Notes: a model not told the origin generated them from the sequence alone. A stretch of 5,688 nt of DNA from an uncultured Lachnospiraceae bacterium (GCA_947177885.1 CAMWWF010000213.1:1-5688); one strand, 5' to 3'; positions 1-5,280 are shown, counted from the stretch's first letter. Made by a program: numbers and translations.

Positions 1-422
1 GTTCTGGGATCCATTAAAAAGCCGATCAATATCCAGCCGGCAGGATTCATGACCTCGTCCACAGTCAGATTTCCGGAGTCTACCTTATCCACGGCCTCCA
101 TGATCTCTCCAAACTGTGGAAAACGTTCTTCCCCGCCGTAATATTCATATATAATTCTTGCGCAGGAGGGAGTAATACGGCTCTCTCCCTTATACTTTCC
201 CTCCAGCTGCAGCCGCTCATGCTCGCTGGAATGGTGATCAAACCAAAGTCCGCAGCCCTCCACATAAGGCACATTGGCAAGGCAGTCGTCCTCATTTATC
301 TCGACCAGGCCATCCTGCAGGTCCTTGGGATGTGCAAATTTCCAGTGATCGATTATACCAGCCTCCAGCAATAGTGCACCACATACCAGACCGTCAAAAT
401 CAGAGCGCGTTACTAATCTCAC
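1..422 (-). CDS. DHH-family phosphoesterase (N-terminal 140 residues; gene runs off the left edge)
   Basis: The visible 140 residues carry the metal-binding motifs of the DHH superfamily. These are TRSDFDG at residues 5-11 (the DxD motif, D8 and D10), acidic NEDD at 43-46, the FDHH signature at 61-64 followed by SSEHER, and AVDKVDSG at 110-117 (D115). DHH enzymes are Mn-dependent cytosolic hydrolases of phosphodiester or phosphoanhydride bonds (exopolyphosphatase, pyrophosphatase, nanoRNase, cyclic-dinucleotide phosphodiesterase); the substrate cannot be told here because the C-terminal domain is missing. I chose the GTG start at 422 because AAGGAGG (437-431) lies 8 nt upstream and the product then begins directly at the family N-terminus (VRLVTRSDFDG). 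An in-frame ATG at 440 lacks a good binding site, and the frame stays open further up to an ATG at 596. Relatives I recall are about 300 residues, so roughly half is visible. The DHH assignment is secure; the precise activity is not. Confidence 0.9.
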   Translation of the reverse strand, partial: MRLVTRSDFDGLVCGALLLEAGIIDHWKFAHPKDLQDGLVEINEDDCLANVPYVEGCGLWFDHHSSEHERLQLEGKYKGESRITPSCARIIYEYYGGEERFPQFGEIMEAVDKVDSGNLTVDEVMNPAGWILIGFLMDPR

Positions 423-566
423 ATTATCTTCCTCCTTCATACATGTTTTGCCCTGCCTGTCCTTTTTCGGCAGCAGGGACTTGAATATATTCATAGTATA
501 CCATGACCACAGACCAATCATGGTACGGATGGCCATTCGGCCGCTGAATGCCCTGAATATGGACTT

Positions 567-595
567 ATTATACCATATCTTTCCGCATTTTTCCA
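567..595 (-). promoter_or_regulatory. Probable sigma-A-type promoter for the DHH phosphoesterase gene
   Basis: On the minus strand TGGAAA (595-590) is separated by 17 nt from a perfect TATAAT (572-567). Transcription would start near 560, leaving a leader of about 138 nt before the GTG at 422. A second possibility lies closer: an extended -10 TGGTATACT at 503-495, without a recognisable -35, giving a leader of about 65 nt. Either places the DHH gene under its own control rather than purely in an operon with the 88-residue gene upstream. Confidence 0.55.
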
Positions 596-616
596 TTTTT
601 TAATGAAAATGGAGCC

Positions 617-640
617 TTTGTGAAACAGGCTGTTCACAAA
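617..640. repeat. Perfect 8-bp inverted repeat TTTGTGAA-N8-TTCACAAA
   Basis: The arms TTTGTGAA (617-624) and TTCACAAA (633-640) are exact reverse complements. The repeat lies between the stop of the 88-residue gene (682) and the promoter of the DHH gene (595-567). As RNA it could form a hairpin, extendable with one bulged A through AAC/GTT. No uridine tract follows on either strand, so it is a poor intrinsic terminator. As DNA it resembles an operator, with half-sites like those of the redox repressor Rex, but the 8-bp spacing does not fit Rex. A second AT-rich inverted repeat, TCCATTTT/AAAATGGA, sits beside it at 592-613. Function unknown. Confidence 0.5.
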
Positions 641-681
641 CCATGCCGGTCCCGGCGGTGTACAGGTCATGGGACTGTGGC

Positions 682-948
682 TTAATCTTCTTCGATCACC
701 TGAATCTCCAGATAATCAAAGTCGATATCTTCTATAAAGTTATCCTGAGTGAAACGCGTCTTGCTGTGGCGCCTGAAGTCGGAGACGGTCTTGTCGAGCC
801 AGATCGGTTTTCCCAGATCAAATTCGTAGCATACTTCCTCCAAAGCGCGAAATACCTTATGGGTGCGGGTATCCTCACGGTCGTCCGCAATGCAGGTATC
901 CCTCAGCATGTGATTGTTTTGAAAAATTCTTGCCCATAGACGAAACAT
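682..948 (-). CDS. Conserved hypothetical protein, 88 residues, acidic C-terminus
   Basis: I recognise the general sequence (RLWAR near the start, DDxxDTRTHKVF around 22-33, EEVCYEFDL 37-45, KPIWLD 47-52, HSKTRF 61-66, IDFDYLEIQVIEED at the end) as a small protein often seen in Lachnospiraceae genomes, but know of no characterised function. It is soluble, has no signal peptide or membrane segment, and alternates basic and acidic patches; the invariant-looking KPIWLD and RHSKTRF blocks suggest a compact ligand- or protein-binding fold. The ATG at 948 is preceded by GGGAG with 6 nt spacing, and it has a good promoter at 1027-999. It is divergent from the relQ-like gene and lies 260 nt upstream of the DHH gene on the same strand. 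The plus-strand frame across it (643-939) is antisense shadow. Being a real gene is likely; the role is open. Confidence 0.85.
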   Translation of the reverse strand: MFRLWARIFQNNHMLRDTCIADDREDTRTHKVFRALEEVCYEFDLGKPIWLDKTVSDFRRHSKTRFTQDNFIEDIDFDYLEIQVIEED

Positions 949-998
949 TTTTTGCTCCCTTTTCTGTATTTTGAGGCGGTTCCCGAACGGTTATGTTG

Positions 999-1027
999 AT
1001 TTTACCTTTTCGGGACATGAATTGCAA
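999..1027 (-). promoter_or_regulatory. Promoter of the 88-residue hypothetical gene
   Basis: The minus strand has TTGCAA (1027-1022), a 17-nt spacer and TAAAAT (1004-999), matching the sigma-A consensus at 4/6 and 5/6 positions. Transcription would begin near 992, about 44 nt before the ATG at 948. The -35 lies within the palindrome ATTGCAAT (1021-1028), which could let a dimeric regulator compete with polymerase, but nothing else supports that. Confidence 0.6.
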
Positions 1028-1130
1028 TGCATATTTTTAAAGAACTGTCATATATATAGAAGGATATGGATAAAAAAAGGGAGAAAAAGATTAAATATTT
1101 GTGAATAATACACATTTTCAATACATTTTA

Positions 1131-1139
1131 TGTTATACT
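1131..1139 (+). promoter_or_regulatory. Extended -10 promoter of the relQ-like gene
   Basis: TGTTATACT is a TGn-extended -10 element (TATACT at 1134-1139). No convincing -35 is found 16-18 nt upstream, which is usual for extended -10 promoters. Transcription would begin near 1146, giving a 36-nt leader with the binding site AAAGGAG before the ATG at 1182. This rules against translation starting at the in-frame GTG at 1101, which lies upstream of the promoter. Confidence 0.55.
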
Positions 1140-1181
1140 GAATGTGAAATATTTGAAAGAAGTTCTGACAAAGGAGTAGTT

Positions 1182-1856
1182 ATGGATTTAAAAGTGGACA
1201 ACGGGGATGGGATCGACAGTTGGAAAGAGGTCACATTGGTCTATAATGCGGCGCTGCGCCAGATTCAGACCAGAATGGAAATCCTGAACGATGAATTTCA
1301 GCATGTACATCAATACAATCCTATTGAACATATCAAGGCTCGCATTAAGACCCCGGAGAGCATTGTCAAGAAGCTGAAACGACACGGTTATGCGTCTACC
1401 ATTGATAATATGGTGAGATATGTAAATGATATTGCGGGCATCCGTATCATCTGTTCTTTTACGTCGGATATCTATCGCATTGCGGATATGATCCGCGAAC
1501 AGAGAGATATTAAAGTGATTGCGGTGAAGGATTATATCACTTTCCCCAAAGCAAGCGGGTACAAGAGCTATCATATGATCGTCACACTGCCGGTCTATCT
1601 CTCAGACCGCAATGTGGATACAAAGGTGGAGATCCAGATACGTACGGTAGCCATGGACTTTTGGGCCAGTCTGGAGCACAAGATCCACTACAAGTTTGAG
1701 GGAGATGCACCGGATCATATCAAAAGCGAACTTGTGGAGTGTGCCAAAATGGTAACCGATCTGGATGCGAGGATGCTGTCTCTGAACGAGGAAATTCTGG
1801 CGATCGTACAAAAGGCGGATATTGAAGAGGAGAAGAAGTCGAAAAAGGTGATCTGA
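1182..1856 (+). CDS. relQ: Small alarmone synthetase, RelQ/YjbM-like (p)ppGpp synthetase
   Basis: Single-domain GTP/GDP pyrophosphokinase that moves pyrophosphate from ATP to the 3' position of GDP or GTP, making the stringent-response alarmones in the cytosol. At 224 residues it has only the RelA/SpoT synthetase domain, with no hydrolase or TGS/ACT regions. Visible motifs in order are YNPIEHIKARIKTPESIVKK (45-64, nucleotide-binding basic patch), NDIAGIRIIC (82-91, with catalytic D84), DYITFPKASGYKSYH (117-131, the GYxSxH motif contacting GDP/GTP), and VEIQIRT followed by FWASLEHKIHYK (149-171, catalytic E150). The helical C-terminal part to about residue 210 resembles the tetramer-forming helices of RelQ, and the end is highly charged (EEEKKSKK). 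The ATG at 1182 follows AAAGGAG by 6 nt. The gene appears monocistronic, with stem-loops downstream. RelQ fits better than RelP because of the NPIE, SGYKSYH and FWASLEH blocks; that choice is by recall. Confidence 0.93.
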   Translation: MDLKVDNGDGIDSWKEVTLVYNAALRQIQTRMEILNDEFQHVHQYNPIEHIKARIKTPESIVKKLKRHGYASTIDNMVRYVNDIAGIRIICSFTSDIYRIADMIREQRDIKVIAVKDYITFPKASGYKSYHMIVTLPVYLSDRNVDTKVEIQIRTVAMDFWASLEHKIHYKFEGDAPDHIKSELVECAKMVTDLDARMLSLNEEILAIVQKADIEEEKKSKKVI

Positions 1857-1934
1857 ACAGGAAGCCGGGATCAGAGCCGGTCTGTGGTTTAAACAGAAAT
1901 TTGCTGTCGGGTCAGAGGCCGGACGACGTGATAA

Positions 1935-1990
1935 AGGGCATTTGCTCATCCGGGGAAGGATCCCTGTTGAGCGGATGCCCTGTTGCTTTT
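1935..1990 (+). terminator. Long stem-loop downstream of the relQ-like gene, possible terminator
   Basis: AGGGCAT (1935-1941) pairs with ATGCCCT (1975-1981). Two U-G wobbles (1942-1943 with 1973-1974) join this to GCTCA/TGAGC (1944-1948 with 1968-1972), giving an uninterrupted 14-pair stem in RNA. A short inner stem GGGA/TCCC closes an AGGA tetraloop. The tail, GTTGCTTTTC, is a weak uridine tract, so termination may be partial. It starts about 80 nt past the relQ stop. Confidence 0.45.
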
Positions 1991-2001
1991 CGGGGCGGAG
2001 G

Positions 2002-2058
2002 GGCTGCCTGAACTGCTGCTTCCGTTCGTTCCGTTCGCAGCGGCAGCCGCACATTTTT
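2002..2058 (+). terminator. Second GC-rich stem-loop with a 9-bp tandem repeat in its loop, followed by T5
   Basis: GGCTGCC (2002-2008) is the exact complement of GGCAGCC (2042-2048), and inside it GCTGC (2015-2019) pairs with GCAGC (2037-2041). The two stems stack on the 3' side with a 6-nt bulge on the 5' side. The loop holds two perfect copies of TTCCGTTCG (2020-2028 and 2029-2037). Five T residues follow at 2054-2058, just before the next promoter. This reads as a backup terminator insulating the promoter at 2061, though a small structured RNA made up of both stem-loops is also possible. Confidence 0.42.
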
Positions 2059-2060
2059 GC

Positions 2061-2089
2061 GTGACAGTTTTCCCTGCCTTTGCTATAAT
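2061..2089 (+). promoter_or_regulatory. Strong promoter of the 408-residue membrane protein gene
   Basis: GTGACA (2061-2066), a 17-nt spacer and TATAAT (2084-2089), with TGC directly before the -10 (extended -10). Five of six and six of six positions match the sigma-A consensus, making this the best promoter in the window. Transcription would begin near 2096, about 116 nt ahead of the ATG at 2212, and the leader contains the palindrome at 2155-2172. Confidence 0.72.
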
Positions 2090-2154
2090 GTAACTGTTTC
2101 ATTTATTTCGCAGCCGGAAAATGCCGCTCCAGGCACCGGGGAAACGCCCTGCGT

Positions 2155-2172
2155 TTCGGAACCGGTTCCGAA
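2155..2172. promoter_or_regulatory. 18-bp perfect palindrome in the leader, candidate operator
   Basis: TTCGGAACCGGTTCCGAA is identical on both strands. It lies about 60 bp downstream of the predicted transcription start and 40 bp upstream of the ATG at 2212. A dimeric repressor bound there would act as a roadblock. In RNA it could form a 6-7 bp hairpin with a small loop, but no uridine tract follows. I do not recognise it as the site of a known regulator. Confidence 0.5.
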
Positions 2173-2211
2173 TAGCTGTAGGGAAAGAAAAAGGTGAGGG
2201 AGGTTCTGTTC

Positions 2212-3438
2212 ATGACTGCAGGAAGGAAAGTAATGCTTCAAAATATTTTGTTCTTTCTGCTTTTGCTGTTCGCTTATCTGACCGTAACATTGTTCCTGTT
2301 TCATCGGCAGACTGTGGGTTACGGCGGAAGGTACGCTTCGGATATTGCTCCCTATATCGATGAGATGCAGGGGCTGGATACCGGTTATGATTTCCCCTAC
2401 CCCATATTGTTTCTGACGGGAAGGCTTTTTCTGCTCTTTACTTCACCGGCCCATGCCATGGCGCTGGCGGTAACTCTGTGGAATGGCCTGACTCCCCTTG
2501 CCCTGAAATATTGTTTTGACCGTTTCCTGAAGGCAGGGGACGCCGACTCTGCCGGGAGAGGGATACTCTCCACTTTGCTTGTCTTTTCGCTTTTATTTGC
2601 ATCCATGTTATACCCTCTCACCTGGCTGGGGCATTACCATGAGTTTGAGGAGGGATTTCTCTATCGCTATCTGGGAACCTTTACGCCCAACCCCTACCAT
2701 AATGCGACTTATCTGACGGCGCGTTCTCTTTCCGTTCCGGCATTTTTTCTGTTTGCGGATATTTTGACCTTCTATGAGAAAGAGGATAGGTGGTTCCACA
2801 CCAGGTATCTCTGCTTTTCCCTTTTTCTGCTTCTTACCACTCTGGCAAAACCCAGCTTTACTCTGGTGCTTGTCAGCGCTGCCGGTATCATTATGCTGTG
2901 GAGGCTTGTGCGCTGCCGCTTTCGGAAGATCAGGGCGTTTTTTCAGATGGGCATCTGGTTTGTTCCCACCTTTCTGGTGCTGATATATCAGTTTGGAAGC
3001 GTCTTCCGGTCTGACCGTGTTTCGGACGGCGGCGTGGGATTTGGGTTTCTGACAGCCTGGTCCATGCTGTCGGATCATGTTCCGCTGTCCATCCTGCTGG
3101 GAATGGCATTTCCTCTGACAGTGCTTCTGTTCGGTCTGCTGCAGAGACGGATTTCCGATCTGCTGAAATTTTCATGGCAGTTTTTTCTGGCAGGGCTGTT
3201 GACACTGACCTTTCTGTATGAGAAAGGTTATCGTCTGGCTCATGTGAATTTTTCCTGGGGATACATGTATGGTCTTTTCTTTGCCTATGCGGTGAGCCTG
3301 GTCGTTTTGGCTAAAAATACGCTGCGCCACGGACAGCCGGTGTGGCAGCTGGCGGCTCAGTGGGGCGTATATGGCCTGCATCTGATCTGCGGGATCGATT
3401 ATTTCCGGATACTTCTTCAAGGGGGATTATTCCATTGA
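2212..3438 (+). CDS. Multi-spanning membrane protein, probably GT-C-fold glycosyltransferase-like, family not assigned
   Basis: 408 residues with about ten hydrophobic helices, the first at 10-30 after a basic N-terminus (TAGRK), so the N-terminus is probably cytoplasmic. The first outer loop, GGRYASDIAPYIDEM (38-52), has an acidic residue (D44) soon after helix 1, as in GT-C enzymes that take sugars from polyprenyl-phosphate donors. Other distinctive blocks are TPNPYHNATYLTARSLSVP (158-176), LTTLAKPSFTL (208-218) and EKGYRLAHVNFSWGYMYG (337-354). Proteins with similar blocks are, as I recall, uncharacterised membrane proteins of Lachnospiraceae; no reaction can be stated. I chose the ATG at 2212 because GAGGGAGG lies 8 nt upstream. 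The GTG at 2194 lies before that site, and an ATG at 2233 also has a fair site. The last 42 codons, a plausible final helix, overlap the convergent GT39 gene. Confidence 0.85.
   Translation: MTAGRKVMLQNILFFLLLLFAYLTVTLFLFHRQTVGYGGRYASDIAPYIDEMQGLDTGYDFPYPILFLTGRLFLLFTSPAHAMALAVTLWNGLTPLALKYCFDRFLKAGDADSAGRGILSTLLVFSLLFASMLYPLTWLGHYHEFEEGFLYRYLGTFTPNPYHNATYLTARSLSVPAFFLFADILTFYEKEDRWFHTRYLCFSLFLLLTTLAKPSFTLVLVSAAGIIMLWRLVRCRFRKIRAFFQMGIWFVPTFLVLIYQFGSVFRSDRVSDGGVGFGFLTAWSMLSDHVPLSILLGMAFPLTVLLFGLLQRRISDLLKFSWQFFLAGLLTLTFLYEKGYRLAHVNFSWGYMYGLFFAYAVSLVVLAKNTLRHGQPVWQLAAQWGVYGLHLICGIDYFRILLQGGLFH
3311..3438. other. 128-bp tail-to-tail overlap of two convergent membrane-protein genes
   Basis: The plus-strand gene ends with TGA at 3436-3438 and the minus-strand GT39 gene ends with TAG at 3313-3311. 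On the plus strand the overlap encodes a credible terminal helix (WQLAAQWGVYGLHLICGIDY). On the minus strand it encodes a hydrophilic, proline- and arginine-rich tail (RSRRSDAGHIRPTEPPAATP) with no folded look. The plus reading therefore looks ancestral and the minus tail looks like an extension after loss of an earlier stop. No terminator hairpin separates the genes. Confidence 0.8.
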
Positions 3439-5047
3439 TTCCGTATATTTCCTCCCGATATGCCACGCCGTAGCATGCGTCGGCATGAACCGTCACATAA
3501 CCGCGTTCCCTGAAACTTTCCTCCAAGCCGTACGGATAGACGTATACGGTGGTATCCGTCTTCCTTAGTTCGGCATCCTCCGGAGGGTTCATTCCCATGT
3601 AATATCTCCCGAAGTGCGTTAACTCCATAAACTGGAGATCGCCTTCGTATTCCGCGGTATCCATGAATTCATAAGGCGAAATCCTGTCATACAGCATAAT
3701 GTTGGCATAATTCAGCGCAAACACGGATATCTTCCCGTCGGTAAGCGACTGGGCACAGGCCAGGGCGTCCTCATATCGATACCAGTTCATGTGGGAAACC
3801 CAGGGATTCCCGTAAGAGCTGTAGTCCACAGGGTAGGAGGCCTGAGAATAAATATAATAGCCAAAGCAGGCGGAGTACAGGCATACGGCTGTGACCAGGA
3901 CCGGCTTTGCCTTTCGCAGGATTCGTCCCAGGCACAATATTCCCATGCCGCCGTACAGGATGATGGGAATATGAATGTAATTTACCTTGTGAAAGTATAC
4001 ATGATCGATACTGCATCCGACCAGAAAGGCTGCGAAAAACCATATGGCCGCGAGGAAGTGCATCGGCAGTTCCTCTTTCCGGAACAGCCACCGGAAAAAT
4101 ATTTTTATGTGAGAGAAAAGTCCGAGCAGAATGAATGGGGTGGAGATATAATAATAAGAGCCAACCGTTGCGTTGCTGATCCACCACCTGTCGTCATACT
4201 GTCGGAAGAGCATCGTCACAAGGGAAAGGATCCGCTGTTTGACGACCCAGGTATGAAAGGTCATTTCCCCCGTTCTGAGTGCGGGCAGTTTCGGAATGGA
4301 GATCAGTTCCGTCCGGATCTCCGGTATCAGCCCGAAATTCACCGCCAAAAATAAAAACAGCGGCAGAGCCATGAGGAACAGCATGAGAAAACACAGGAAA
4401 AAAGTTCTGTCAAAAGTGATCTTTTTACGGAAAAAGAACAGGCTGGCCAAAAGGATCAGGGGGATCAGCAGCCAGGTGAGCGCATAACTGTATAAGGTCA
4501 GTCCCCAGAAAAAGGATGCCGCCCAGAGACTTCTTTTCCTGCCGTTCAGATAACGGCAAAAAAAGAACATGGCCGTCAGAAGCAGCGGAACCGCCAGGTT
4601 GGATTCCAGACCAAAACGTGACTGCTGTATGTGCCATGGATTGACTGCCAGAAGAAAAGAGAAAAACAGGCCCGCCTGCTCTGAGCGGAACATTTCCTTT
4701 CCAAGGCCGTATACCACAAGGATCGAGAGGCATCCCAAAATTGCCTGGGGAAGCCGTATCGTTGTTACGGATACACCGAACAATGCAAAAAACGGCATGG
4801 TAAAATAGGAGTAGAGCACATTCATGCCGCTGCCCCAGACGGTATAGTATACGGGTCTGGTATACCCGAAGGAGTCGATCCCATAGTTCATGACGGCCCA
4901 GGAATTGTATGCGGAATACGCTTCATCCTGATGCAGGCCCATGGGATTGTCTTTCAGACATAACAGCCTGACCAGACTGCTGGCCAGGAAAATAAGCGCC
5001 AGCCGGAATTCCGGCATTCGGATCCATTTTTTCCAATGTATCTTCAT
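3311..5047 (-). CDS. GT39/PMT-family (ArnT-like) membrane glycosyltransferase
   Basis: 578-residue GT-C-fold enzyme expected to transfer a sugar from a polyprenyl-phosphate donor to a protein, glycan or lipid on the outer face of the cytoplasmic membrane; donor and acceptor are unknown. Evidence: N-terminal helix (15-32), then outer loop HQDEAYSAYNSWAVMNYG (39-56) with the catalytic-type D41-E42 pair, an IRLPQAILG motif (97-105) opening the next helix, NPWHIQQSRFGLESN (136-150) typical of GT39, then repeated helices to about 400. A soluble outer domain follows (401-540). Starting at ATG 5047, AAAGGAA lies 7 nt upstream and the basic MKIHWKKW N-terminus fits; an in-frame ATG at 5080 would add 11 residues with a closer, poorer site. 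Residues 538-578 are read from antisense to the neighbouring gene and look non-native. Expression appears to come from the repeat-flanked promoter near 5230, through a leader of about 170 nt. Confidence 0.9.
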   Translation of the reverse strand: MKIHWKKWIRMPEFRLALIFLASSLVRLLCLKDNPMGLHQDEAYSAYNSWAVMNYGIDSFGYTRPVYYTVWGSGMNVLYSYFTMPFFALFGVSVTTIRLPQAILGCLSILVVYGLGKEMFRSEQAGLFFSFLLAVNPWHIQQSRFGLESNLAVPLLLTAMFFFCRYLNGRKRSLWAASFFWGLTLYSYALTWLLIPLILLASLFFFRKKITFDRTFFLCFLMLFLMALPLFLFLAVNFGLIPEIRTELISIPKLPALRTGEMTFHTWVVKQRILSLVTMLFRQYDDRWWISNATVGSYYYISTPFILLGLFSHIKIFFRWLFRKEELPMHFLAAIWFFAAFLVGCSIDHVYFHKVNYIHIPIILYGGMGILCLGRILRKAKPVLVTAVCLYSACFGYYIYSQASYPVDYSSYGNPWVSHMNWYRYEDALACAQSLTDGKISVFALNYANIMLYDRISPYEFMDTAEYEGDLQFMELTHFGRYYMGMNPPEDAELRKTDTTVYVYPYGLEESFRERGYVTVHADACYGVAYREEIYGINGIIPLEEVSGNNRSRRSDAGHIRPTEPPAATPAVRGAAYF

Positions 5048-5155
5048 AAGCTGATTCCTTTCACGTATCGGTGGGAACATTTTCTTCCCGAATATGGTAT
5101 TGGGTTCTGAACAGCAGCAATCTTAGAATATGAATTATGCCCCAAACTGAGGAGT

Positions 5156-5181
5156 GCCCAGACACCTTTCGGCATCTGGGC
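5156..5181 (-). ncRNA. Leader hairpin with GAAA tetraloop upstream of the GT39 gene
   Basis: In the minus-strand RNA, GCCCAGAUGCC pairs with GGUGUCUGGGC around a GAAA tetraloop: 11 pairs including two G-U wobbles. In plus-strand RNA the same two positions become C-A mismatches and the loop becomes UUUC, so the structure favours the minus strand. It lies in the untranslated leader about 110 nt before the ATG at 5047. No uridine tract follows, so it is not a standard terminator; it could stabilise the message or be part of a larger regulatory leader. Confidence 0.5.
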
Positions 5182-5226
5182 TATTATGAAAAAATTATCT
5201 AATTATCTGTTCTTTACTGTAAATAA

Positions 5227-5280
5227 ATTATATCATTCAAATATGAACAAAGTATGAACGAGGTGTAAAAACTTGGTGAA
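5227..5280 (-). promoter_or_regulatory. Activator-type promoter: four 11-bp-period direct repeats before a TATAAT
   Basis: Reading the minus strand, TTCACC (5280-5275), TTTACA (5269-5264), TTCATA (5258-5253) and TTCATA (5247-5242) recur every 11 bp with 5-bp spacers. A perfect TATAAT (5232-5227) follows the last by 9 bp, with no good -35. This is the layout of OmpR-family response-regulator sites, and the units fit the B. subtilis PhoP consensus of TT(A/C/T)ACA-like direct repeats. Transcription would begin near 5220 and read into the GT39 gene. The regulator's identity is inference. Confidence 0.6.

Noticed and set aside
617..640. Rex (NADH-sensing repressor) operator
   Set aside because: Half-sites TTGTGAA/TTCACAA are Rex-like, but the spacing is 8 bp instead of about 4 bp, so a single Rex dimer would not fit.
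643..939. Plus-strand frame of 98 codons
   Set aside because: Antisense to the well-supported 88-residue gene; its ATG follows the inverted repeat arm with no ribosome binding site and the product has no family look.
1101..1181. In-frame GTG upstream of the relQ-like gene that would add 27 residues
   Set aside because: The stretch contains the extended -10 promoter at 1131-1139, there is no ribosome binding site ahead of 1101, and family proteins start near the ATG at 1182.
1860..2060. CRISPR or tandem-repeat array suggested by repeated GCCGG and TTCCGTTCG words
   Set aside because: Only two adjacent 9-bp copies exist and there is no repeat-spacer regularity; stem-loops explain the words better.
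1602..2102. Minus-strand frame of 166 codons across the relQ end and the following gap
   Set aside because: Composition (many C, R, P, Q) is that of antisense translation; it covers the relQ 3' end and the stem-loop region and has no credible start site.
3791..4354. Plus-strand frame of 187 codons inside the GT39 gene, with other frames at 3771-4187 and 4425-4733
   Set aside because: All lie within the GT39 coding region, which has clear family motifs; these are shadows of its composition.
5156..5181. Intrinsic terminator on either strand
   Set aside because: The stem is not followed by a T run on the plus strand (TATTATGAAAAAATT) or the minus strand (ACTCCTCAG), and there is no upstream gene on the minus strand close by to terminate.
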